NCBI RefSeq assembly: GCF_028583425.1
Contig: NC_072800.1
Coordinates: forward strand, 93,217,001-93,281,000
Direction of reading: 5' to 3'
DNA from: Eublepharis macularius
Taxonomy: Eukaryota > Chordata > Lepidosauria > Squamata > Eublepharidae
DNA: 64,000 nucleotides
A model generated the notes under the pieces. It saw only the letters and a program-made list of their open reading frames with translations. It was not told where the DNA came from and did not search any database. A program made the position numbers and the translations under genes. This document shows positions 50,001 through 62,000 of this stretch, one piece after another (the stretch's first letter is position 1; each line of letters opens with the position of its first letter).

Positions 50001-53000
50001 GGGGTCTATCTGCCATGGACTGCCGTCCCTAGAACTGACAAGAAGCAAAGACTGGTGGCAGACATTTAAGCAGAGTGTGGAGCCTGTATGTGGAGTGAAT
50101 CCAGGGCAGGTTCTGCAGGATTGCTTTTAATCACATTTTAGAATAAATCACATCTACCCGTTCTTTTAGGATGGTGCACACAGTCCTGCAATTTTATCCT
50201 CGCAACGACCTAGCAAAGTAGGTGAGGCCAAGGAAGAGTGATAGGCCCAAGGATGCCCAGCGAGCTTCATGGCAAAGAAACAACTTGAACCTGGGGCTCT
50301 CAGATCCCGGTGCAACTCTCTAATCATTAAGCTACTCTTGCTCTTTGAGGTCTGCAGTTAAGCTATCTGCTGAAAGAGTCCCTCTGCTTCCATCATGGCC
50401 TGCTTGTATATTTGTAAATAGGTCTCTCAGAGCGCAGAACAGATGGGGTGAAAATCATGCTGAACATCATGCATTTCCCACCATCCATAAAATGAAAGTA
50501 GCAGGATCATGTGGCCTCAATTTGCCTTGGGGCTGTGCAAAGAAGGGAGAGGGGGCTTAACCCTTCAACCTCCACTTGGTTTTGCTATCCAAAACTATGT
50601 TATTAGCATTTTAAAGGAGCAGAGCTGAAGGGGAAGTGAAATTGACAGAGCCTTGGGAAAGCAAAGATTAAATTAACAAACCCTCTGAGGAGTGATCTCT
50701 GCCGGCTCTGTCTTTTTAAACTATGCTTCCCAGCTAACACTGCATCTCCCTACACTTGAGCATCCCCGTGTAAGATGTCTTGTTTAGAGAGAGCCTGAGA
50801 AGGCTGTAGATCACAAATTATACAACTCTGAAAATGGTTTGTGTGACTTTGTACGTTCCCCAGATCTACAACTGCCTTAAATATGGGCACATTATCCTTA
50901 CACGAACAAACGAAATTTTCTGCAGAACCCCCATGCCTTGTTAGCAGACTGGCCGCGCCGCATTGAGGGAACTCTCACACCCACCCCAGCCAGGAATGGA
51001 CCACCTTCGCTCGTGAGACGCTGCCCCCGGCTGAGGCCTTGGTGTTTTCGCTTCTAGGGCTCTGCCTGGTTGACTGGGCCCAGCGGCTCTTCCTACTACG
51101 ACTGCAGGGGGCTTTCGCTGATTAAACTCACGTATATATAACCGGTTATGTCCAGTTTTCATTTTGTTCCCCACCACTTTGCTCCCTTGCGGGTCTACAG
51201 CCTGAGCTTCAGCATGCAGCTGGATCTGAAAGCACTTCTGCTTGACAGAAATATCCAGAAAGACTTTCCGAAACCATGTCTGTCATTCATTGGAGCATCC
51301 ACGGTGTCATAAGCACGTAGATGTGTCTTCTGTGGCATCATACGCTGAAGCCAGAGACTGGCACTTCTTCAGTGAATTCCACTGTAAACTGATCGTGTCC
51401 CCTGCCTTCTAAAGACGAGCAACAAAGTCTCCCATTTAAGTGCTCTTGTATGCCTAGCATTTTTATTTTATAAACTTCTTTTCCTCCTTCAGTTATCAGC
51501 CACGCCACTCGAATGACATGAGACTTGTGCCGTGGCAGGAGATCTCAAAGGGAAAGGAATCCGTAACTCAGTAAGGAAGCACCTCCGTGGCCTGCCATTC
51601 AAACCCAGCGAAAAGGACTTTAGGCAACAGACACTGAGGAAGGCCCATACCCAGGACACTGGAGAGGTGCTGCCCGCTGGACCAGACATCGCTGCAAAGT
51701 GGACCAACGGGCAGTCCGTGTATAAGGCGACTGCCTAAATGCCCTTCAAGGGGGCCATGCTGGTCTACTCACTCTCCTCTTGCTGCAGGGCGCCTGTTCA
51801 GGCTCACCGTGCTTTTCCTTCCAAGAAACGCGTCTCTCTTTCCAGAGCCGCTTCTCTCTGATCACTGCCCCACTGCTAGGAAGACCCACAGATTGCAGGC
51901 GAAGCCAGGCATGCTCTGGGAGGTTGGTATTCACAGCTCAAAGGCATTTTTTTTAACTTTCCAGGTGCATGGAAGCTAATTTGGATTGGGATCGTGGAGG
52001 GGAGGATAACACCATTCAGCTTAAACTCCCCTTCTCCATGGTCTCAATCTGAATCAGGTCCCTGCACAACCGAAAATTAAGGTTTAAAACATCACCAGGA
52101 CAGCCAAACGTGGAACTCCCAGTGCATGTCTGGTTTGGCCCTGAGAGCAGGTCACAGGATCAACCACCAGGGCTAGTAGGGAGTAGTGGTTAAAGCACCA
52201 GGCTAGGCAAGACTCATGTTCACTCCTCTGAGCTCCTTGGAGGGATACAAATACAGTAGACAGAAGCTCTGCTGCCGAGGGGGGCTGTCCGCAGAGCAGG
52301 TACAACAGCAGCAGGCTACAATGAGCTCTGTCACCTTTTTTGAGTCGGTGCCTCCCAGAGCTTGCAGAAATGGCCCATGAGCCTCTAAAGGGCCACTTCT
52401 GTGGCACTCACTCCCCAGCTGGCAGAGAGGACCCTTTAAGTGGCACCTACGGCAATGACATGCTTGGGAGCTTCGTCTCAAGAGCTCCCTTTCCTTCCGA
52501 GTCCGAGTCTGGACCAAGGTTCCCCCAAGGTATCCAAGGTGCTGTGACCTGCTCCCTTTCCTTCCGAGTCCGAGTCTGGACCAAGGTTCCCCCAAGGTAT
52601 CCAAGGTGCTGTGACCTGCTCCCTTTCCTTCCGAGTCCGAGTCCGGACCAAGGTTCCCCCAAGGTATCCAAGGTGCTGTGACCTGCTCCCTTTCCTTCCG
52701 AGTCCGAGTCTGGACCAAGGTTCCCCCAAGGTATCCAAGGTGCTGTGACCTGCTCCCTTTCCTTCCGAGTCCGAGTCCGGACCAAGGTTCCCCCAAGGTA
52801 TCCAAGGTGCTGTGACCTGCTCCCTTTCCTTCCGAGTCCGAGTCTGGACCAAGGTTCCCCCAAGGTATCCAAGGTGCTGTGACCTGCTCCCTTTCCTTCC
52901 GAGTCCGAGTCCGGACCAAGGTTCCCCCAAGGTATCCAAGGTGCTGTGACCTGCTCCCTTTCCTTCCGAGTCCGAGTCCGGACCAAGGTTCCCCCAAGGT

Positions 53001-56000
53001 ATCCAGAGAGTGCTGCCAAATGAGGTGCATGTGTGTGTGTGGGAGGGGGGGGGGTGTTTGAGGGGGAAACAGGAACTGCACAAGCTGCCAGCTGCCACCC
53101 GCAGATGGTGGTCCCAGATTCTCAACAGAGATCAATAGAAGAAACGTGCCAGCGGATAATCCCAAAGGCTTACCTCAAGATGACTTTGAACTGGTTAAAG
53201 ATTTCGTGGATTTGTCTGAGGCTCACAATCTGGGGAAGACAGGTTGAAGAGGGAAAGATTGCAGCAATGTCCGCAGATCCGAGACGGCCCAAGGCCCCTG
53301 CCCAAGACATACAACAGAGGAAAAAACACGGCCCTCACACAAGCCAGGTGTCACAAAGGGAACTGTCTGAATCTCACGGAACAGCACGGGGTTTCCAGCT
53401 CACTCAGAGCCAAGCTACAAGTGATGAATGACACTTGCCTGGCAAGTGAACAGACTCACGTGTATTCCTCCCTGTTCACTTGCCCTTCACTTGCGCTCCA
53501 CCTGATCACTAAGTTTGGGGCAGGGAGGGCGCTCAGCAGGGATGTAACGTCATGGAGTCTGCCCTCCAAAGCTTTCTCTAGGGGAAGTGATCTGTGTAAT
53601 CTGCAGAACAGCTTGTAATTCTGGGAGAATTCCTGCCCCCACCTGGAGATTCAACACAACAAAAAGAGGCTCCTCTGGGGACAAGCACAATAACCAGCAG
53701 GGGAAACTCCAACCACTAGAGGAATATCTCATATGCAGAAAGGTTAGAATGCATCTGTCATATATACATATATTTATAAAGTGACAAGCGCATGAAGTGA
53801 ATAAATAACTCCTTCCTGTATCTATACAAACAACAGTAGTAGAAATATACATATACAATATCCTCCAATATATTCAATCCACATAATAAATACAATAAAT
53901 ACAGTAAGTAGCACCAATTTCAGAACACATTCATGGATGCATGTGCGTGGCCGTTATTCCAAAGTAAGAATAACTTTTCTTTCCTTCTCTTTCAGAGATG
54001 CTGGAATGAAGTCTTAAACACCATCCTTGGAAGACAAACAGGGAGGTGCCAGACCAATTTTCCATTTTGAAAATAATGTTCTTTATGTTCTTTCTATAGG
54101 TCAGATACTGCAGACTGGGGACCCAAAGACCCCCACCCCTGGCCCGACGAGCAGCCATCCCACTTAATTCATTTCATATGAATAACTTTTTCAAGGGCGG
54201 ACAAGATATCCAACAACTCTCATCCTGATTGAAAGACTCCACACGCAGCGTTTTTTAAGCAGCAGGAAATGGCCGTCAATTGAGAGTTTGCTGCTCTCAA
54301 TTGATGAGAGAACATAAAGAACATTATCACCTTTTGGCATATGAGATATTCCTCTAGTGGGTGCAGTTTTCCCCGCTGGTTATCCTACCTGGAGGTTGGC
54401 AACCCATCCCCGCCACTGGTCTCATTTCTTGCTCATTCTAAAGCAGGTGCTTCCAATCATGTTAAGCCTGCAGCTCTTTGGGAAAGTTTGAGAAAGGGCA
54501 GTAGGCAACACCACAAAATGGCTACCACGGGGTGCTGCCATGGGTGGGATATGCTGTTTGCTTGGGTTTCAGTTGTTAAAGAAGAGTCTGTGCTCTGCAA
54601 GGCCAACATGAGAAATCTGCAGGCAGTCTGTGTCTTTGTCCAGGCCAAGAGAGGATAAATGGAACGTGGCTGCCCAGTCAGCTAGTGGCCCGGGGGCATC
54701 TGAAACCCCATGTTTCGTCCTGGGTTTCACTGGCAGACCCCCTGGCATCCACAGGTGCCATATTGGAAATCATTGCACTGGAGCAAGATGGAACTCAAGG
54801 GCAAAGTTTTTGTATACAGACATGCACACCATACTTATTATTTACACACAAGGTGGTATAAATGAGCACATCACACGAATGCTACTCACGTCAAACTCAT
54901 CTATGGTTCCTTCAAGGAACCGACGGACTTGAGAGTTGATCTCTGCCACCTGGATTTCGTTCAGGGGCTCATAAGTCACTGGTGGGCGATTGAGCTAGAA
55001 ATGGAAAACGGGGAGAAGAGAACAGGTAAGGGGCGGCAGGCAGCTGTTAGATCCCCTCAGGTCACTTCCATATCTAGCCCCGTCTTCATCAGGTTGAGTA
55101 AAAAATTAGCTGACTTCTGAGTGGGTAAGAATCAGGACTACAGCTCTGCTCTGCTCTCCAGGTCCAAGTCCAGCAACTACACCAGGCTAGATCTCTTCCT
55201 TCCTCACCCATCTCTCCATGCTTCAGATAGGCTGTTCTCCCCTATCCGCCACCCTGCATCAAGCACCTGACTAGACTATCTGATATTAAAGGCTTGTGGA
55301 GAATGCCCTCAAGTCATAGCGGACTTATGGCAACCCCTGCTGGGGTTTTCAGGGGAAGAGACTGACGGGGGGTTTGCCATTGCCTGCCTCTGCAGCCCTG
55401 GTCTTCACTGGGTGTGTCCCATCCGATTATTAACCAAGGCCAACCTTGTTTAGCTTCTGAGCTCTGACGAGATCAGGCTTACCTGGGCCATCCAGGCTTG
55501 CTTGGGGCCTTATTTGTTCAAAAGTCAAAACCAAAAAACCTCCCAATCCACTGGATTTACACTTGAAAAACTGCTCAGAAGTGGGAGAGGCCAGTGGCTT
55601 CAAGACTGTCCCACGAGCCAGCCAGTCAGCTCTAAGCACAGCCACTCTGGCTGCAAACTGTTTCCCTTGAACTCCATGCTTAATTTGGCTGTTCAGCCTA
55701 TCCGGGGTGAGTGCCATTCCACAGTGGCTGCTCCTTACCAGACTGTTGTGCACAGCCAGCTCCTCCTTCAGATAGAGGACCTCCCTTTCGAGATTCTTCA
55801 CCAAGCGCTAAGGAAACAAGACCGGCCCGTGAGCATTTGCTATGAAATCAAGGAGGCCCACACAAGACAAGTCAATGAGGGCCTTCCCCCCTGCAGGCCC
55901 TTCCCCCCCCCAACACATCTCTACACACACACACACACACACGTGCACGCGCCTGGCAAGGACATGATCTGAGCACTTCAGTACCTGCCCACCCAGCTGT

Positions 56001-59000
56001 TCAAAAGGAGCACAGAGTCCACATTCTGAGCTGTACGCACAAGCCAAGTGCTGGTGGGGAAATTCCTGGAGATTTAGAAGAGGGGCCTGGGGAGTGTGGG
56101 CTTGGAGGGGGAGGGAGCTCATTGGGGTATAATGCCAGAGAGTCCACCGCCCCCCCCCCTCCATAGCAGCCATTTTCTCCAGGGAAAATAACCGCCGAAG
56201 TCTGGAGATCAGCTGTAATTCTGAGAGATTTCCAGACCCCACCTGGGGGTTGGCAACCCTGCAAGAAGAACCCATCAGAAACACCAGAAACTGGACCAGG
56301 AACCTCTCGGGGGAACCATCGGGACATGCAGGTAGCATCGGCCTCTGTGACTGGCGGGCAACAGGAAGCCTCCTGATGATGTATTTATCTAGGAAATGCA
56401 TACAGCGCTTCACAGACTTGCTCGAATTCCCAAGGCCAGTTACAAATAGTAGAAGCCTGGCCTTTGGGGTCATAAGCAATACAGACTGCAAGGGTTTTTT
56501 TCCCCATAAATGGAACTGTCTACCAGTCTATTTCCAGGAACACTCCGCAAGTAGTCTGGAGTGGGGAATCAAACCCAGCTCTCCAGATTAGAGTCCCACG
56601 CTTTTAACCACTACACCAAACTGGCTCTATTCAACAACCATCTCTGCCCCCACACCCCATGATCTCACTGAGCTCCCTCCCTTCCTGAATCTCTTTCCAG
56701 GTACCACCTCTAAATCTCCAGGAATGTCTCAAGCCAGAGTTGGCAACCCTAGGCTACACTCATACCTACCTACCCAACCGCTACCACCATGCTGAGAGGC
56801 CCCCTGCAGGTGAGGTTGGGCAGGTGGCAATCTGAGAGAGGAACTCCTAGGCTGCGGCACTAAGACTGTGAAGCTGCCTCCCCAGGGAGAGTGGCCTGTC
56901 CCCTTCTCTCTTTGTCTTCCTCCAGCAGCTGAAGATTTTTTGGGTGTAGTGGTTAAGAGCACTCCTCCACTTGAAGCTAGCTGGGTGACCTTGGGTCAGT
57001 CACAGCTCTCTCAGAGCTCTCTCAGCCCCACCCACCTCACAGAGTGATTGTTCGAGGATAATCATAGCACACTTTGTAAACCACTCTGAGTGGATGTTAT
57101 GTTGCCCTGAAGGGCAGTATATAAATCAAATGTTGTTATCTACAAGGACTTCTAGACCAGGGACCCCTTTCTCTTCTTGTTGGACAGGCAAAATATATTT
57201 CATAATCTTTCATTCTGTGTTCAAGCAGCAAAACTCCCCACCACGTATCTTTACGTAGGGCAAAACTGGGTCTCCGCTTCCTTTGGGTGCATACGATATT
57301 CAGCCTGACCAACTGCTTAGTTTTGAATTAGCTCTACCCACGTAGACACAGGCTGAAAGAGAAACACAGACTGCTTAAGGTGCACTTAAGAAAGCTTGCA
57401 CCTCTGTGATGGGGCCGCGGGCAGGTTCATAGAAGAGCGGTCCATCGATGGTTACTAGCTGTGGTGACTGAAGGGAGCCTCTACGTAGAGAGGCGGCGCC
57501 AGGAGGCACCATCAGGAGAAGGTCTTGGTCTTTTGTGCCCTGCTTGTTTGGCCTTCCATGGCAACAAGTAAGCCGCTGTATGAAGCAGGATGATGGATGA
57601 GATGGACCAAGAGCCCCGTCCCGCAGGGCTCTTCTTAGGTGTTCATAGTCGGTTGCTCGGTTTTACAACGCGCTCTTTTAATGTGTCTGGTTTCGCTTGA
57701 TTCCTGACAGTGGGTTGGATCCTGCAGATCCATTCCTGACAATGCTGACACATTCCCCCACAGCAAGGAGCAAGCTGCCCAGAATGGAAAGACCCCCGGA
57801 GGGCAGCCTGCAACCAAAATGGTGGCCCTCCCCATCCCTGACTCCCTGTTTCGCAGAGGCCTTGCCCCCTTTCAGCCCCAGAGGCCGCCCCCTGCAGCAA
57901 TGTTTCCAAGCCTGCAGGCTGGGACCCAAAAGGGGTCACGAAGACTCTGAAAGTGGGTTGCAGGTCAGCCATCCCTCATGGCAGCTCCTGACCTTTGCAC
58001 CCTTGTCTTACTCTCCTCGCCTTCCTTGTCAGCGTCTCACATTCTTGACTCCCCCTTTGCAGCTGTGTTGGATCCAACCAATGTAGACTACCCAGTGGCC
58101 AGCCAGAAGGCCTACAGGGAGGGCACAAAGCTTCCCTGTCACCTCCCAGCACCAGCATTCAGGCGGCTACTGCCTCGATCCATTGAGTCATGACGACAGC
58201 AACTGATGGCCCTCCCCTCCAGGAATCTGACAAATCCCCCCTTTAAGGCCAATTAAACGAGTGTTCCTCATTGCATCCTGCAGCAGTGAATTCCTCAAGT
58301 GGCTTACGCTTTGAAGTCCTCCCACCTCTCGTGAGTTCATGAGGACCTTTCCCTGAGCTACCTGGCCACCGGATCTCCTTCCCTCCAGCAAAGTCTCAGG
58401 ACAGGACACGACAGGACATACCTCTGTGTCAAATTTTTCATTCACAACTGGAGCAGTGGTCACCCATTTCATCCTGGTAGCAAAACGAAGCGTGGATAGC
58501 TGAAGGAATAGGAATGTTACCACGCTCAGTGAGGAAGTGGTTTTGGACAGCAAACTCCCTGCTTTCAGAGCGACGATACCTGGCCCGCCTGTACTCCGAG
58601 GTTCTCTCTATCAGTCTGGCTTACAGGCTGCTTTGCCTCTGAAGAGATGAAGGTGGCTTAGTTACAGTTCCCAGAGGGCCTCCCCACCAGGCAATTTACC
58701 AAGCTGGACTAGTATAGCATCAGCAGCAACACTACACTGGGTGCTTTCTCAGACAAGGTTAAAAGCATAAGTATTACGCTTGATCTGCACATGCAGCAGA
58801 ATGAATGGGGAGAATCCTGAAGTTCAGAATGGGCTGTATCACTGCACACTGCAGGTGAGAGATGCTGGGCTCTGCCATACTAAAAAAAAACTGCCCATGA
58901 GTAATGCTAAGCCACCAAGGACAGAGGTTCAAGCCTAGCCTATTCCTTGCTTTGCTAGTTTTCTACTTGCAGGTTGTACTGAAAAAACAGTCCCCCGCAC

Positions 59001-62000
59001 CAATCATCTGAAGCAGTATAGCCCATCCCAGCGCCATATTCTACTCCATGCATACACCAGGATCATTTGCGGAAATGGTCCCCTGACATCTGAAGGGGTG
59101 ACTACATTTCTTTGCTTCCTTACCCAGCCTCATAGACTCAGGGTGAACCCTGCTCAGCTTACCGTCTCCACTATGTGAACAGGTTCACTGCAGATATTAG
59201 CCACCAGGACAGTGTTGCAGTTTCCACCTGGGAGAGATAGAAAAGAACAGGAAGCAGGCTTTTAAATCAGAACACCCTTATGCATGGCCTCCGTAGCAAG
59301 CACACCAAATGACTCACTGATGCAGCAGTACTGGGGTTTTCTATGTACAGGGAAACCTTCCCGCACTGTCTGGTCTTCTGAGCAACTCCTGCACCTTTGC
59401 AGAGGATTCTGGGACACATTTTAGGGTCTATAATCAATTTCCAGAGGTACAATACACAGCTGGTCGGTTGGGCTTCAGCTGGTCACAGAAAACGTGTGGT
59501 ATACAAAAAATGTGTCAAAAATACAGTCTTAATTTCTTTTTTTCTATTTTCAGGAGAAAAAACACACATACACATATAAAGTACTTGAAATATTGTGGAG
59601 CAGTAGAAAGGAAATAAACTTAAATAACTTTCGTCACACTTAGATGGAAGCCATGCAATATTGGAACAGAAAGTAGGGTTAAATTCCATTGTACATCTTT
59701 AATATTATGTGATTAATTATTGCATCAATCTGCAACTACTGATAAGATTGTAGGGGAAATAAAATTGAGGCCAGCCCTATGCCCAAAATGTCTCTACCTG
59801 GAGGGAAAACTGCACAATTTTAAAATAGTAGTCATTTTTCATAAAGAGTATGTGTGTACGCACATGAGCATGCAAGAATGCACACTTTTTTTTACCTGTG
59901 CCAACATCAGCAAGTGATATTATTCACCTATAAATAAGTGATCCCAAATGTAGTCCAGCCATTTAGGGACGGAAATATCTTGCACTTCCACTGCACTAAA
60001 ATATCTTTTAACAGCAATTAGCTTAATGGTTTTAGCTGCTGACACTGAATTTTTGAGTTGTATTTTGGCTGCTGTTTGTTTTTTTAACAAAACTTTGCTT
60101 TGTTAGTACGTTGTGATTTACATGTTAAGAGTCCCATTGAGGGCTTTTGGGTAAGTGCAAAGGCAGGATATAAATAATCTCAACGAATACAGAAGAAATA
60201 AGTGTACTGGCTCTCCAGGCTGTTCATTTGAGCTTTAAAATGTTCTTCTCACTTATATAACATCCCTGGAGAATTCTGAGTATTGCAACCTAAGAAAATT
60301 TTGATTCATCCGTGACTATCTCAGAATGCCCTCTGTGTTATGTGCTGCCTCCTTCCTGCCCCAGACTGACCAAGTACCGGGCATTCCCTGGGGCTGCCTG
60401 TGACTGCCGACTGTTGCCCCGGGCCAGAAGGGGCGTGGCCACCACCAGCTCTTCTTTTTCTTTCCCCCTCCATCAAGGGAGGGGCACAGCCATTGGAAGT
60501 CAAGGGCTGGAAAGCCCATGGAAAGGCTGCTGGTGGTGGGCAAGGATCATGAAATGGAGCCATCATGTGCCCTCGCTAAGCTTCGCATTGAGGACTCCTG
60601 GCCTGCCCTGTCAGAAACTCCCCCCCCCCATGTTCATACCATGCAGTGCACAGATGACAAGCCCCGATCATTTTGTGTATGATAATGATCCAGTCTCTCC
60701 TTGGAATTTGTTATCTTCATGAGCTGGTGGGCTGTGGCTCATCCCTTAAGGCTGGAAGACCCTGGTTCAAATCTCCGCTCAGCCAGGAATTTGCCATGTG
60801 GCTTAGGAAAGTCACTCTCTCTGAGCCTCAACCCCTGACCCTAAGGCATGGGGATTAATAACACAGGCTTACCTTCCAGCGTCGTGATTAAGCGGCTGCA
60901 AATCAGCAGTCTGCTGGTTCAAATCCCACCACTGCCACGAGCTCAGCAGAGGTGGCCTGGGGTAAGCCCCTCCTTTCAGCCCAGCTCCCCAGCTGGATTG
61001 TGAGGATAATAGGAACACTGAATTTGTTTGCTAATCTGTCTTAGTCCAACACTTTAACCACTATACCACCCTAACTCTCACATCAGTAAACAATGAACTA
61101 GTTCATATCCCATGTGTCATGTTTAATGCCTCAATAAGCAACAGGTTGTCTTTTTCACTCAGATAAGAGGGTGGTGTTGTAGGGAGGGGGCCTTGGATGT
61201 TTCGCCAATGAGTTGGGAACCATGGGCTCCACCATTATGTTGCTTTACATATTATCTGTTGCTTTGAATATATACTGCTTGTGCTTCATGTTGTCTAATG
61301 TCAATCCTAGAACTGATTATGTTCTGTTTCAGCAGTCCTTCGACCCTGTATTGGATCCTTGCTAATGCTCTGTCTCCGTAAACTTGTATTCATCTACCCT
61401 ATGACACTGTTTATGGAAATGTCCTTGACACTGTATGGACATGCCTACCCTTGTCCTTGCTACTGACTGTACTGATCTCACACTATGTAATCCGCCTTGA
61501 GTCTCAGTGAGAAAGGCGGACTATTAATGACATTAATTAATTAAAAATGACCAATTTGCACCTGACACAGAGGCAAAGCCCCATATGCGATTGAGCCGCC
61601 CAGAGCTACCACCTCTCCCAGCTCATCTTGCATCCTCCTTCTCCCTCCTGGCTCCACAATCAACCTATGAGAGAGTCGTCACTCATTTTAGACTCCCGAG
61701 TCCCTACGCACCATCGGAGAATCAGTAATTTATAGATTTCAGGGCACTGTTTTTGCCTTGGGTACTGAGTAGCAGGATAGGAAGGCTTCAAATATATATT
61801 CTGATGAAATTAAACCAAAGGGACAGCATAGCCTTGGCACAGCCCTGCGCGACACGCTAGGCTCAAGCTATGCAGCTACGTGAGCCAGGGTTTCCCCATG
61901 TCCCAGGCCAAAGCTCTGGCCCCTGGCGCCCCACCCCCCCACCCCGCCCAATACTGCTCCTAGCCCTTACCTAAAGAGTCCTTCAGGGTGTAAGTGAGCT

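Noticed and set aside
52203..53165. Long minus-strand repetitive open frames (320, 215 and 190 codons)
   Set aside because: All derive from the 67-bp minisatellite, rotating through three frames.
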